The position numbers and the translations under genes are program-made. The notes beneath the pieces were generated by a model. The model was not told the DNA's origin and ran no database searches. It saw nothing but the letters and a program-made list of their open reading frames with translations. Below are positions 19,906-28,562 of a stretch of DNA of 64,000 bases, piece after piece. The first letter of the stretch is position 1. Each line of letters begins with the position of its first letter. Source of the stretch: Xylophilus rhododendri (lineage in GTDB: Bacteria > Pseudomonadota > Gammaproteobacteria > Burkholderiales > Burkholderiaceae_C); assembly GCF_009906855.1 (NCBI RefSeq), contig NZ_CP047650.1, positions 2,108,001 through 2,172,000 on the forward strand, in the 5' to 3' direction.

Positions 19906-21158
19906 TGCGGCCCTCCATCACAACGCCTCTTGCCACGGGCTGGCGCCGCGCCTGCATGCCGCTGCTGTTTTTCATCTGCAGCCTGCTCGCGGGCTGCGGC
20001 GGCGGCGGCCTGTTCGCCGGTGTCGGCAGCGGCGGCAGCGGCGTCGCCGAAGGCACGCTGAGCGGCTTCGGCAGCGTCATCGTGGACGGCATCGAATACA
20101 GCGAACTCGCCCTGCTCGACACCGACCGCAGCGCCCTGCGCCTGGGCCAGCGGGTGCGCCTGACCTTCGGCAGCGACAACGCGGCTCAGTCGATCTCGGT
20201 GCTGGCCCAGCTGCGCGGCCCGGTCACCCAGGCCAGCGACGACACCGGCTGGCTGCGCATCGCCGGCCAGTGGGTGCGGCTGGTGCAGAGCAACACCGAC
20301 GCCACGCGCAGCGGCATCACCCTGCTCGACGGCTTCGGCGGCACGCAGATCGACACCGGGCAGGATGCCGTCGCCTACGGCTCCTGGAGCTGGGACGACA
20401 GCAAGGCCGCCTATGTGCTGGTGGCCACCCGCATCGAAAAACTGGCCGAGCCGGCCGACCCGGTGCTGCTGGGCGGCGTGGCGGTGCAGGTCGGCAGCGC
20501 GGGTTTCCGGCTGGGCTCGGCCAGCGGCACGCAGGTGGTCGCGGCAAGGCTGCCCTCGCTGGCGGAAGCTTCGGTGGTCTCGCTGCAGGTGGACCGCAGC
20601 GGCTTGCTGGCGGATGCCGGCGGCGCCGTGGCCTCGGTCACCGCACAGGACGTGCAGGACGCCAGCCTGGGCGCGCAGGATCTTTCGGGCTACCAGACGG
20701 TGCGGGTGGGCGGACTGGCCACTGCCTACGACGGCGCCGCCGGCACCGTCGTCATCCAGGGCACGCAGCTGCGGGTGGCGCCGAACGGCACCCCGCTCGC
20801 CACCGGCCAGTTCGTGCGTGCCCAGGCCGACGGCAGCGGCGGCAGCTTCGGTGCCGCCACGGTGCAGCCGCGCAACCGCTCGCCGATCGGCATGGCAGGC
20901 GACGACGGCACCGGCGCGGTGACGGAATTGAAGGGCCAGCTGTCAGGGGTGAACTGGACGGCCTCGTCCGTCACTTTCGTGCTGCGCGGCGTGACCGTGC
21001 AGGCCGACGCGGCGCAGATCGCTTCGAGCTGCCGCGCTGCCAGCAGCACGCAGACGCTGTATGTGGTCGTCAGAGGCTATTCGCCCTCGCCCACCGCGCC
21101 GCTGCGCGCCAATGCGGTCAACTGCACCAGCGATCTGAGCGCGGCCGACGACGTCTGA
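19902..21158 (+). CDS. DUF5666-containing lipoprotein
   Basis: 418 residues. Signal peptide with lipobox LLAGC near residue 32 followed by GGGGLFAGVGSGGSG. The mature protein contains several DUF5666-like beta-rich repeats (GTLSGFGSVIVDGIEY, LRGPVTQASDDTGWLRIAGQ, LKGQLSGVNWTASSVTF), each with the pattern of small OB-like barrels. It is a probable envelope lipoprotein of unknown role, translationally coupled to the DUF6502 gene. Confidence 0.82.
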   Translation: MMRPSITTPLATGWRRACMPLLFFICSLLAGCGGGGLFAGVGSGGSGVAEGTLSGFGSVIVDGIEYSELALLDTDRSALRLGQRVRLTFGSDNAAQSISVLAQLRGPVTQASDDTGWLRIAGQWVRLVQSNTDATRSGITLLDGFGGTQIDTGQDAVAYGSWSWDDSKAAYVLVATRIEKLAEPADPVLLGGVAVQVGSAGFRLGSASGTQVVAARLPSLAEASVVSLQVDRSGLLADAGGAVASVTAQDVQDASLGAQDLSGYQTVRVGGLATAYDGAAGTVVIQGTQLRVAPNGTPLATGQFVRAQADGSGGSFGAATVQPRNRSPIGMAGDDGTGAVTELKGQLSGVNWTASSVTFVLRGVTVQADAAQIASSCRAASSTQTLYVVVRGYSPSPTAPLRANAVNCTSDLSAADDV

Positions 21159-21167
21159 GCGACCGGC

Positions 21168-21347
21168 TCAGATGTTGGTGACGCCGCGATTGCGCGAGGG
21201 CTGCGTCTTGCGCTGCTCGATCATGGCGGCCTCGCTGCCGGCCTGGGGCGGCTGCGGCTGCTGCTTGACATCGTTGTCCTGATCCGCGCCGTCGATGCGC
21301 GAAGGGCTGGGCTGGCGGACGGCTTCGGGCTTGTGTTCGTTGCTCAT
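21168..21347 (-). CDS. 59-residue polar hypothetical protein
   Basis: Opens MSNEHKPEAVRQPSPSRIDG and ends RNRGVTNI. It is very rich in Gln, Pro, Asp and Arg, lacks hydrophobic segments and is probably disordered. A strong AGGAG lies eight bases before the ATG, which is the main reason to accept the gene. It is convergent with the DUF5666 gene (9-bp gap). No function recognised. Confidence 0.6.
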   Translation of the reverse strand: MSNEHKPEAVRQPSPSRIDGADQDNDVKQQPQPPQAGSEAAMIEQRKTQPSRNRGVTNI

Positions 21348-21379
21348 GGATATCTCCTGGGATGACCTGGGATGTGGGT

Positions 21380-21700
21380 TCAGCCGCAGCGCACGGCCAC
21401 GATGCGGCCGAGGGCGTCGGTCTGCAGATCGAGCCGCGAGGGGCGCTGCTCGTCGTCGTGGGTGACGTCGGGCCGCAGCACACGCACCAGCCGTGCGCCG
21501 GCGCGGATGCGGGCCTCGTCGGCCAGGCGTTCATCGACCGTCTTGCCGAGCACGAAGCGCGCGGCCGTGTCGTTGCAGGTGCCGCCGGCGTCCAGCGAAG
21601 GATCGGGCACGGCAGGAAGCTGTGGCAGCTGGCGGGGCGACATGCAGCCCGACAAGGCGGCCAGCAGGAGCGCCGGGAGTAGGAGGGCAATCTGCTTCAT
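21380..21700 (-). CDS. Lipoprotein with peptidase inhibitor I78-like domain
   Basis: 106 residues. Signal peptide with lipobox ALSGC at about 15-19, a short Pro-rich spacer, then a domain with the I78 pattern: Cys near the start (GGTCNDTAARFVLGK), ARLVRVLRPDVTHD, and the closing RLDLQTDALGRIVAVRCG with a second Cys that can pair with the first. I78 proteins inhibit serine proteases, so a periplasmic inhibitor role is plausible. Coupled by ATGA overlap to the upstream Gly-rich protein. Confidence 0.75.
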   Translation of the reverse strand: MKQIALLLPALLLAALSGCMSPRQLPQLPAVPDPSLDAGGTCNDTAARFVLGKTVDERLADEARIRAGARLVRVLRPDVTHDDEQRPSRLDLQTDALGRIVAVRCG

Positions 21701-22155
21701 CGGCTGGCGGGGGTGGAGTCGCGCGCCGGTGCGGCCTGCCGCTCGCGGTAGGCGCCATCGAGCGCCAGGGCGCGCTGGCCGCTGTTCTGCGGGCCTTCGG
21801 CGGGATCGGCCACCGCCGGCAGGTCGCGCTGGGCATTGGCCCGCGCGCGCGGGCCGCTCAGGGCATTGTTGCCGCCGTAGCGCCCTTGCACGTTCACGCC
21901 GGCACCGGAATTAACGCCCGGGTTGATCGTTACCCCCGGCCCCACGCCACCCAGCCCCACGCCGCCGGTGCCGCCATTGGCGGAATTGGAGGCGCCCGGC
22001 GCGCTGGCGGCGGCCGCCGCGCCAACCGAGACCTGGGCGGTGGCCGACAGGCCATAGGCGGCGGCGGTGAACACCAGCGCGCGGCCCACCCAACGCAAGG
22101 GGGAACGGCCGAAGGCGATGGAATGGAAGATCGAGGGGGCAGGCGAGGAATGCAT
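21697..22155 (-). CDS. Secreted Gly/Ala/Asn-rich hypothetical protein
   Basis: 152 residues. N-terminal hydrophobic segment (WVGRALVFTAAAYGLSATAQ) looks like a signal peptide cleaved after TAQ. The mature part is Gly-rich (GGTGGVGLGGVGPGVTINPG) and low in charge until a polar C-terminus. No family recognised. Its stop overlaps the start of the I78-like lipoprotein gene, so both probably act in the envelope. Confidence 0.6.
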   Translation of the reverse strand: MHSSPAPSIFHSIAFGRSPLRWVGRALVFTAAAYGLSATAQVSVGAAAAASAPGASNSANGGTGGVGLGGVGPGVTINPGVNSGAGVNVQGRYGGNNALSGPRARANAQRDLPAVADPAEGPQNSGQRALALDGAYRERQAAPARDSTPASR

Positions 22156-22423
22156 GGAAGTCTCCCTGTGGGAGTGGCTCAGACCTCGAAGACTATGCCC
22201 TGCCGCAAGCAGACCGGCTCGGCCAAGCCTGCGTCGCCCTGTCAGCCGCGACCGATAGAAACACCGGGCATGCGGCCGTCGGCGGTGGACTGACGGTCAA
22301 AGCACGTCGCCGCCGTCACGCCCTGCATGACAAGACCGTAACACTCGGTTCCGTGGCGCAGTCGCAAGACGAAACCGCGAAACCATCACAACAACCATAC
22401 GAAACCAACAAGAGGGCACGACC

Positions 22424-22501
22424 ATGAAATCGCTCATTCTCTGGATCTGCGGCGTTCCGATCAGCGTCATCATCCTGCTGAAGGTGTTCGGCGTGTTCTG
22501 A
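22424..22501 (+). CDS. 25-residue single-helix membrane microprotein
   Basis: Translates to a 25-residue peptide beginning MKSLILWICGVPISVIILLK and ending FGVF. It is almost entirely one hydrophobic helix with a Gly-Val-Pro kink. AGAGGG lies eight bases before the ATG, and a clean terminator follows 17 bp after the stop, so it has its own transcription unit. Similar tiny membrane peptides occur widely in Proteobacteria; the function is unknown. Confidence 0.65.
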   Translation: MKSLILWICGVPISVIILLKVFGVF

Positions 22502-22518
22502 GCACCGACGCAGCAAGC

Positions 22519-22547
22519 AAAAAGGCCACCCGAGGGTGGCCTTTTTT
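22519..22547 (+). terminator. Rho-independent terminator after the 25-residue microprotein gene
   Basis: AAAAAGGCCACC-CGAG-GGTGGCCTTTTTT: a seven-pair GC stem extended by A/T pairs and a run of six T. It also faces the end of the leftward Yip1-like gene, so it may work in both directions. Confidence 0.9.
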
Positions 22548-22565
22548 CGTCCGGCGCGGATGGGC

Positions 22566-23810
22566 TTACTGCGTCGCGCCCGCGCCGGCGGGCGTGGTGC
22601 CGCGCCGCAGGTTCTCCAGAAGGTTCAGGTCGAGCTGGCTGGACGCCGCCTTCACCTCGTCGAGGTTCATGCGCTGCCCGGTCAGCTCGGCCACCACGCC
22701 GTTGCGCAGGGTGGTGGTGAATTGGGCGAAGCTGCCGTCCTTGCGGTAGTTCTCGTGCAGGATGCGGCCGGCCTCCTGCCAAGTGCGTTCGGACTCGACC
22801 GCGTTCTCGCGCTCGCCCTGCACCACCGCGCCGGCATCGGTCATCAGGCGGCGCATGTGGCCCAGGTCGGTCAGCTCCACCCGCAGGCGCTGCTCGCCGC
22901 TGGCGTAGTCGGCCTTGGCGTTGCTGGACTCGCGCTCGCCGACCTTGCCGCCCTGCATCTCGATGGACTTGCGGGCGAAGGGGCCCAGGGTCTCGGGCAG
23001 CGCCGCCTTCAGCGATGCGGCGGGCACCACACCCTTGTCGGGATCCTGCACCGCCGGTGCGCCGGGCGCGGCCGGCAGGCCCTGCTGCTTTTGCGCCTGC
23101 AGGGCGGCGTCCTGCTTCTCGGAGGCCGAGGCGATGCGCTGGGCCGCATCCGCCATCTGGTTGGAGGCGGCCGCCAGCCCGGCCGCATCCAGGCGCAGCA
23201 GGCCGCCCGGTGTATGCAGGGCGACTTCCGCGCCGCCCAGGCCGGAGAACAGGAAATGCGTCATCGCCGAATTGCCCAGCACGCCCACCACCGCGCCGGC
23301 CAGCACCACCACGGCGGTGTAAGGCACGCTGCGCCGGGGTGCGCAGCGCATGACGATCGGGATGCCGGTGAACACCAGGTAGGCCGAATACAAGGCGCAC
23401 AGCAGGGCCAGCGGCGCCAGCGGCGGCACCAGCAGGAACACACCGCCCAGCAGCGCGGCGGTGGCGCCGTGCACCGCCAGCTTGAAGCCGCGTGCCGGTT
23501 CGGCCCGCGCGCCGAAGGTGGGCGCGACCAGCGAGGTGATCAAACCCACCGCCGCCAACCCCACCACCGCCAGCAGGTACAGCGACAGGGCCTGCAGCGC
23601 GCCCACGGCCCAGGGCAGGCGCACCGCGGCGCCGCCGCCGCGGATGCCGACCAGGCACAGGCCGAGCGCGCTGCACAGGGCCGGCACGGCGGCCAGCGGC
23701 AGCAGCACCCGGATCACGGTGCTGGCGACGCCAGCGGGTTCCGCTTCGATCCGGCGCCATTCGGCACGCGGTTGCAGCAGGAGGTTCTTGGCGCGGACGA
23801 TCACACTCAT
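22566..23810 (-). CDS. Yip1-domain-like polytopic membrane protein
   Basis: 414 residues from MSVIVRAKNLLLQPRAEWRR, the typical Yip1-type opening. Several hydrophobic helices fill about residues 30-190, followed by a long soluble helical tail with a coiled-coil-like stretch (LAAASNQMADAAQRIASASE) and a C-terminal domain of unknown type. A longer frame upstream is rejected since the family N-terminus fits here. The function of bacterial Yip1-domain proteins is not known. Confidence 0.75.
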   Translation of the reverse strand: MSVIVRAKNLLLQPRAEWRRIEAEPAGVASTVIRVLLPLAAVPALCSALGLCLVGIRGGGAAVRLPWAVGALQALSLYLLAVVGLAAVGLITSLVAPTFGARAEPARGFKLAVHGATAALLGGVFLLVPPLAPLALLCALYSAYLVFTGIPIVMRCAPRRSVPYTAVVVLAGAVVGVLGNSAMTHFLFSGLGGAEVALHTPGGLLRLDAAGLAAASNQMADAAQRIASASEKQDAALQAQKQQGLPAAPGAPAVQDPDKGVVPAASLKAALPETLGPFARKSIEMQGGKVGERESSNAKADYASGEQRLRVELTDLGHMRRLMTDAGAVVQGERENAVESERTWQEAGRILHENYRKDGSFAQFTTTLRNGVVAELTGQRMNLDEVKAASSQLDLNLLENLRRGTTPAGAGATQ

Positions 23811-23963
23811 GGGTCGGGAAACGGCAGCGCCGCCAGCAAGGCGGGACTGCATCGGAAAGGGGCTGAAGGGTCGGGCGAAAAGGCCGCACATCATGCGCGC
23901 AAGCGCCGGCTTCACGGGGCCGGCGGGGCCTGGAGTTGTTTCAGAGCGTTGCGAGCGCAGGCC

Positions 23964-24707
23964 TCAGCGGCGCAGGCCGTCCACCTCGGCATGCAGGGCC
24001 TCGGCCCATTCCCGCCGGTCGCGCCCATCGGCCTGCTGCGGCCTGCCGAAGTGCACCACCGCGCACAGCGGCTCGGCGCGCAGGGTGCGCCAGAGCGATC
24101 CGATCAGCGTGTCGTCGTCGATATAGGTGGCCACGCCCGAACGCTGTCCGCTGGCAGCGTCCACGAAATGCACGCCCACCGGCAGCGCCGCCGCACCGCT
24201 GGAGATGGCCGCCTGCAGCAGGTTGCCGTGGAAGGGCAGCAGCCGGCTGCCGTCGCCGGTCGTGCCTTCGGGGAACACCGCCACGATGTCGCCCGCCGCC
24301 AGCGCCTCGGCCGTGCGGTGCACGGTGCGCAGCGCATCGCGGCGGGAAGCCCGCTCGATGAACAGCGTGCCGGCGCCCGCCGCCACCACGCCCACCAGCG
24401 GCCAGGCGCGGATCTCCGACTTGGCGATGAAACGCGACCTGCGCGCCGACTGGATCGCCAGGATGTCGAGCCAGGAGGTGTGGTTGGACACCAGCAGCAA
24501 GGGCCCGCCGGCCGGCCGCTGCCCTTCCACCCGCAAACCGATGTTGAGGATGGCCAGCATGCGCGCCGCCCAGCGCTCGGTGCAGGCCTCGCGCTCGGCT
24601 TGCGTCCAGCGCGGGAAATGCCGGCGGATCAGCCACAGGCCCTTCAGCCCGTGGCCCGTGGCATGCACGATGCGGGCGGCGGCCCGCAGGTCGCGAAGCA
24701 AACCCAC
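23964..24707 (-). CDS. plsC: 1-acyl-sn-glycerol-3-phosphate acyltransferase (PlsC-type)
   Basis: 247 residues when read from the GTG 8 bp after the dihydroorotase-like stop. It acylates lysophosphatidate or related lysolipids at the inner membrane. The H-x4-D catalytic motif is in SNHTSWLDIL, the glycerol-phosphate pocket in VFPEGTTGDGSRLLPFHG. An ATG 123 bp further upstream would place a long, unlikely N-terminus inside pyrC'; GTG is preferred. Last gene of the leftward yqgE-ruvX-pyrR-pyrB-pyrC'-plsC operon. Confidence 0.88.
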   Translation of the reverse strand: MGLLRDLRAAARIVHATGHGLKGLWLIRRHFPRWTQAEREACTERWAARMLAILNIGLRVEGQRPAGGPLLLVSNHTSWLDILAIQSARRSRFIAKSEIRAWPLVGVVAAGAGTLFIERASRRDALRTVHRTAEALAAGDIVAVFPEGTTGDGSRLLPFHGNLLQAAISSGAAALPVGVHFVDAASGQRSGVATYIDDDTLIGSLWRTLRAEPLCAVVHFGRPQQADGRDRREWAEALHAEVDGLRR

Positions 24708-24714
24708 GTGCGGA

Positions 24715-26028
24715 TCAGCGGCCGTCGGCTTCGTGCACGACCATGCCGCCGACCAGCGTGTAGCGCACACGCGCCGGCAGCTCGTAGCCGCCGAAAGGCG
24801 TGTGTTTGCCCTGGCTGCGCAGGGCGGCATCGGCCACGATCCAGCGCGCCTTGGGGTCGAACACGCAGATGTCGGCCACGCCGCCGTCCACCAGCCGTCC
24901 GCAGCTGGCCTGCAGCGTGCCCAGGGCCCCGCCCAGCACGCCGGCCGGCGCGCTGGTCAGGGTGGCGATGGCGCGCATCAGCGCATCGGGCGTGGCGCGC
25001 TCCTCGGCCCATTTCACGGCCAGGCTCAGCAGCAGTTCCAGGCCGGTGGCGCCGGGTTCGGCTTCGGCGAAGGGCAGCACTTTCATGTCCTCGTCCACCG
25101 GCGCATGGTCGGAGACCAGCGCGTCGATGGTGCCGTCGGCCAGGCCCGCGCGCAGGGCGTCGCGGTCGCGCTGCTGGCGCAGCGGCGGATCGAGCCGGGC
25201 GCGGCTGTCGAAGAAGCCGATGTCGACTTCGGTCAGGTGCAGGGAGTTGATGCTGATGTCGCAGCTGATCTTCAGCCCCTCGGCCTTGGCGCGCCGCACC
25301 AGCTCCACGCCGGCCGCGCTGGACAGCCGGCACAGGTGCACATGGGCGCCGGTGGTCTTCTGCAGTTCGAAGATGGTGTGCAGCGCGATCGTCTCGGCCG
25401 CCACCGGCACGCCCGACAGGCCCAGGCGCGTGGCCAGCGCGCCGCTGGCGGCCACGCCCTTGCCCAGGTGGCCGTCCTGCGGCCGCAGCCAGACGGTGTA
25501 GCCGTAGGTGGCCGCGTACTGCAGCGCGCGCTGCAGTACCTGCGGGTTCATCAGCGCCACGTCGGCCTGGCCGAAACCGACGCAGCCGGCCTCGGTCAGC
25601 TCGGCCATCTCGGTGAGGTTCTCGCCCTGCAGTCCGCGGGTGAGCGCGCCCAGCGGGAAGAGCCGCGCCTGGTGCAGCTTTTCCGCGCGGAACTTGAGCA
25701 TCTCGACCAGGCCGGGTTCGTCCAGCACCGGGTCGGTATCGGGCGGGCAGACCAGGCTGGTGACGCCGCCGGCCACGGCCGCGGCCATCTCGCTCTCCAG
25801 CATGCGTTCATGCTCGTGGCCGGGCTCGCGCAGGCGCGCGGTCAGGTCGATCAGGCCGGGCACGACGATGCAGCCGGAAGCATCCAGCGTGCGCTCGGGC
25901 GTGAAGTCGGCCGGTGCGGAAGCCGGGCCGATGCCGACGATGCGCCCGCTGGCGATGGCCACGTCGGCCAGGCCGTCGAAGCCGGAAGCCGGGTCGATGA
26001 CACGGCCGTTCTGGATCAGGATCTTCAT
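24715..26028 (-). CDS. pyrC': Dihydroorotase-like protein PyrC' (non-catalytic aspartate transcarbamoylase partner)
   Basis: 437 residues with the amidohydrolase fold of type I dihydroorotase ([25 protein letters not shown]). The zinc-binding HxH normally found in D-x-H-x-H-x-REPG is missing: the sequence reads [10 protein letters not shown]. This matches PyrC'/PyrX proteins, which are inactive but assemble with PyrB into the large aspartate transcarbamoylase of pseudomonads and betaproteobacteria. Its ATG overlaps the pyrB stop by four bases. A catalytic dihydroorotase must be encoded elsewhere. Confidence 0.92.
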   Translation of the reverse strand: MKILIQNGRVIDPASGFDGLADVAIASGRIVGIGPASAPADFTPERTLDASGCIVVPGLIDLTARLREPGHEHERMLESEMAAAVAGGVTSLVCPPDTDPVLDEPGLVEMLKFRAEKLHQARLFPLGALTRGLQGENLTEMAELTEAGCVGFGQADVALMNPQVLQRALQYAATYGYTVWLRPQDGHLGKGVAASGALATRLGLSGVPVAAETIALHTIFELQKTTGAHVHLCRLSSAAGVELVRRAKAEGLKISCDISINSLHLTEVDIGFFDSRARLDPPLRQQRDRDALRAGLADGTIDALVSDHAPVDEDMKVLPFAEAEPGATGLELLLSLAVKWAEERATPDALMRAIATLTSAPAGVLGGALGTLQASCGRLVDGGVADICVFDPKARWIVADAALRSQGKHTPFGGYELPARVRYTLVGGMVVHEADGR

Positions 26029-26987
26029 GCTTCGTTCCCTGCGACGATGCTCATCACTGCCATGCGCACTGCGATGCCGAAGGTGACCTGCGGCAGGATC
26101 ACGCTCTGCTTGCCGTCCACCACCGCCGAGTCGATCTCCACGCCGCGGTTGATCGGGCCCGGATGCATCACGATGGCGTCCGGCTTGGCCAGGCGCAGCT
26201 TCTCCGGCGTCAGGCCGAAATGCTTGAAGTACTCCTGCGAGGACGGCAGCATCGCGCCCGACATGCGTTCGTTCTGCAGCCGCAGCATGATGATCACGTC
26301 GGCGCCGCGGATGCCGTCTTCCAGGTTGTGGAACACCTTCACGCCCATGCTGGCCATGTCGGAGGGCACGAGCGTCTTGGGGCCGACCACCCGCACCTCG
26401 GGGCAGCCCAGCGTGGTCAGGCCGTGGATGTCGGAGCGGGCCACACGCGAATGCAGCACGTCGCCGACGATGGCCACCGTCAGGTTCGAGAAGTCCTTCT
26501 TGTAGTGGCGGATCGTGAACATGTCGAGCAGCCCCTGCGTGGGATGCGCATGGCGGCCGTCGCCGGCATTGACGACATGCACATGGGGCGCCACATGCTG
26601 GGCGATCAGGTAGGGCGCGCCGGACTCGCTGTGGCGCACCACGAAGATGTCCGCCGCCATGGCCGAGAGGTTGGCGATGGTGTCGAGCAGCGACTCGCCC
26701 TTGCTCGCCGAGGAACGGGCGATGTCGAGGTTGATCACGTCGGCCGACAGGCGCTTGGCGGCGATCTCGAAGGTGGTGCGGGTGCGCGTGGAGTTCTCGA
26801 AGAACAGGTTGAACACGCTCTTGCCGCGCAGCAGCGGCACCTTCTTCACCTCGCGGTTGTTCACGCTGGTGAAGTTGGCCGCCGTGTCGAGGATGTGGGT
26901 GACGATGTCCTTGGGCAGCCCCTCGATGGACAGCAGGTGGATCAGCTCGCCGTTCTTGTTGAGCTGGGGGTTGTGCTTGGCGAGCAT
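26025..26987 (-). CDS. pyrB: Aspartate carbamoyltransferase catalytic subunit
   Basis: 320 residues; condenses carbamoyl phosphate with aspartate in the second step of pyrimidine synthesis. The carbamoyl-phosphate signature [13 protein letters not shown] is exact, and the HPTQGLLD and [12 protein letters not shown] motifs are present. The N-terminal extension ([20 protein letters not shown]) is typical of class A enzymes that bind PyrC'. It starts one base after the pyrR stop and overlaps pyrC'. Confidence 0.97.
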   Translation of the reverse strand: MLAKHNPQLNKNGELIHLLSIEGLPKDIVTHILDTAANFTSVNNREVKKVPLLRGKSVFNLFFENSTRTRTTFEIAAKRLSADVINLDIARSSASKGESLLDTIANLSAMAADIFVVRHSESGAPYLIAQHVAPHVHVVNAGDGRHAHPTQGLLDMFTIRHYKKDFSNLTVAIVGDVLHSRVARSDIHGLTTLGCPEVRVVGPKTLVPSDMASMGVKVFHNLEDGIRGADVIIMLRLQNERMSGAMLPSSQEYFKHFGLTPEKLRLAKPDAIVMHPGPINRGVEIDSAVVDGKQSVILPQVTFGIAVRMAVMSIVAGNEA

Positions 26988-26988
26988 G

Positions 26989-27513
26989 TCAGGCGGTCTC
27001 GACTTGGAAGGTGAAGCGGCCTGCGCCGTCGCGGCCCAGGGCCAGCTGCTGGCTGGCGGGAAGCGCCACGCGGGCGGCGGCGAAATCGGCCTGCACCGGC
27101 AGCTCGCGGCCGCCGCGGTCGACCAGCACCGCCAGCTTCACGCTGGCCGGCCGGCCGTAGTCGAACAGCTCGTTGAGCACGGCGCGGATGGTGCGGCCGG
27201 TGTAGAGCACGTCGTCGAGCAGCACCACGTCGGCGCCGTCCACGTCGAAGGGCAAGGTGGTGGTCTGCGCGCTGGCCGACATGCCGCGCTGGGCGAAGTC
27301 GTCGCGGTGCATGGCGGAAGAGATGATGCCGGGCGCATCGTGCAGGCCGAGTTCGGGCTGCAGCCGCTCGGCCAGCCAGACGCCGCCCGAGGCGATGCCG
27401 ACCAGCCGGGTGCGCGGCGTGAGCAGGCCGCGCACGCCGCGCAGCAGCTCGCCGTAGAGCGCCTCGGCGTCGAGGAACAGGGCGCCGGACGCGCCAGGAG
27501 GGGCAGAACTCAA
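26989..27513 (-). CDS. pyrR: PyrR-like phosphoribosyltransferase / pyrimidine regulator
   Basis: 174 residues. PRPP-binding signature [20 protein letters not shown] is intact, and the fold runs from [14 protein letters not shown] to the end. The reading frame has no ATG at a suitable place; a TTG at 27513 with AGGAG six bases upstream is the best start, and its bases overlap the ruvX stop. PyrR proteins have uracil phosphoribosyltransferase activity and in many bacteria regulate pyr genes; the position ahead of pyrB supports a pyrimidine role. Confidence 0.88.
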   Translation of the reverse strand: MSSAPPGASGALFLDAEALYGELLRGVRGLLTPRTRLVGIASGGVWLAERLQPELGLHDAPGIISSAMHRDDFAQRGMSASAQTTTLPFDVDGADVVLLDDVLYTGRTIRAVLNELFDYGRPASVKLAVLVDRGGRELPVQADFAAARVALPASQQLALGRDGAGRFTFQVETA

Positions 27514-27929
27514 TCGAGGCTCCTGAGGAATTGTTCGAGGATGATGCAGGCCGAGGCGGCGTCGGCATCGCGGGCGCCCTGGGACAGGGCCTCGGTGGTG
27601 CTGTAGCGCTCGTCCACCTCGTAGACCTTCAGGCCGAAACGGCCGTGCAGCTGGCGGGCGAACTTGCGGGCGCGCACGGTGTTCTCGTGCTCGGCACCAT
27701 CGGGATGGAAGGGCACGCCGACGACCAGGGCGTCGGGCTGCCACTCCTTGATGCGGGCGGCGATCAGCGCGAAACGCGCATCGCCCTCGGCCTTGACGGT
27801 GGCCTGCGGCGTGGCGCTGCGCAGCAGGCGGTTGCCGCTGGCCACGCCGGTGCGTTTCTGGCCGTAGTCGAAAGCAAGAAAGGTCTGGAAGCCCGGCGGG
27901 ACGGCGGCCGGGGCGGGGCCACCGCTCAT
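27510..27929 (-). CDS. ruvX: YqgF/RuvX, putative pre-16S rRNA nuclease / Holliday junction resolvase-like
   Basis: 139 residues with an RNase H-like fold. FLAFDYGQKRTGVASGN carries the first catalytic Asp; VVGVPFHPDGAEHENT and VYEVDERYSTTEA carry the second acidic region; DADAASACIILEQFL holds the last Asp. The family matures the 16S rRNA 5' end and was earlier proposed as a resolvase. It overlaps yqgE upstream (ATGA) and pyrR downstream, a conserved gene order. Confidence 0.95.
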   Translation of the reverse strand: MSGGPAPAAVPPGFQTFLAFDYGQKRTGVASGNRLLRSATPQATVKAEGDARFALIAARIKEWQPDALVVGVPFHPDGAEHENTVRARKFARQLHGRFGLKVYEVDERYSTTEALSQGARDADAASACIILEQFLRSLD

Positions 27930-28525
27930 GCGTGCCCCGCGCCGGGCGCCAGCATCCACATCTCCAGGCCGAGCAGCTTGAGCGCCAGGTCGTAGCGCTT
28001 CTCGACGGGCGCATCGAAGATCACCGACAGGTCGGCGCCCACGGTGAGCCAGCTGTTCTCGGCCAGCTCGCTCTCCAGCTGGCCCTCGCCCCAGGCCGAA
28101 TAGCCGAGCGTGACCAGCACGCGTTTGGGGCCGGCGCCGGTGGAGATGGCTTCGAGCACGTCCTTGGAGGTGGTCATCTCCAGGCCGCCGGGGATCGTCA
28201 TGGTGGAGGCGTAGACCGACTCGTCGGCCGGCACGCCGATGGCCTCCAGCGCCTCGTGCAGCACGAAGCCGCGTTCGGTCTGCACCGGGCCGCCGTTGAA
28301 GACCGGGGTCTCGCGCAGATCGCTGCGGCCGAGCGAGAGATCGACCTTGTCGAACAGCTTCTTGAGGTTGATGTCGCTGGGTTTGTTGATGATCAAGCCC
28401 AGCGCCCCCTTGGAACTGTGCTCGCACAGATAGACGACGCTGCGGTCGAACGGGGCATCTTCGAGCCCCGGCATGGCGATCAGGAAATGATGCGTCAGGT
28501 TGATGGGGGCAGAATCGGCAGACAT
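27926..28525 (-). CDS. yqgE: YqgE/AlgH family protein (UPF0301)
   Basis: 199 residues with the diagnostic motifs LTHHFLIAMPGLED, YLCEHSSKGALGLIINKP, VFNGGPVQTERGFVLH and LGYSAWGEGQLESELAENSW. The role is uncertain; a link to alginate regulation was proposed in Pseudomonas. First gene of the leftward operon; it diverges from the photolyase gene with a 37-bp gap. Confidence 0.96.
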   Translation of the reverse strand: MSADSAPINLTHHFLIAMPGLEDAPFDRSVVYLCEHSSKGALGLIINKPSDINLKKLFDKVDLSLGRSDLRETPVFNGGPVQTERGFVLHEALEAIGVPADESVYASTMTIPGGLEMTTSKDVLEAISTGAGPKRVLVTLGYSAWGEGQLESELAENSWLTVGADLSVIFDAPVEKRYDLALKLLGLEMWMLAPGAGHA

Positions 28526-28562
28526 GGCCCGATTTTAGGCCCGCCACGAAACCGCCCCGCCA

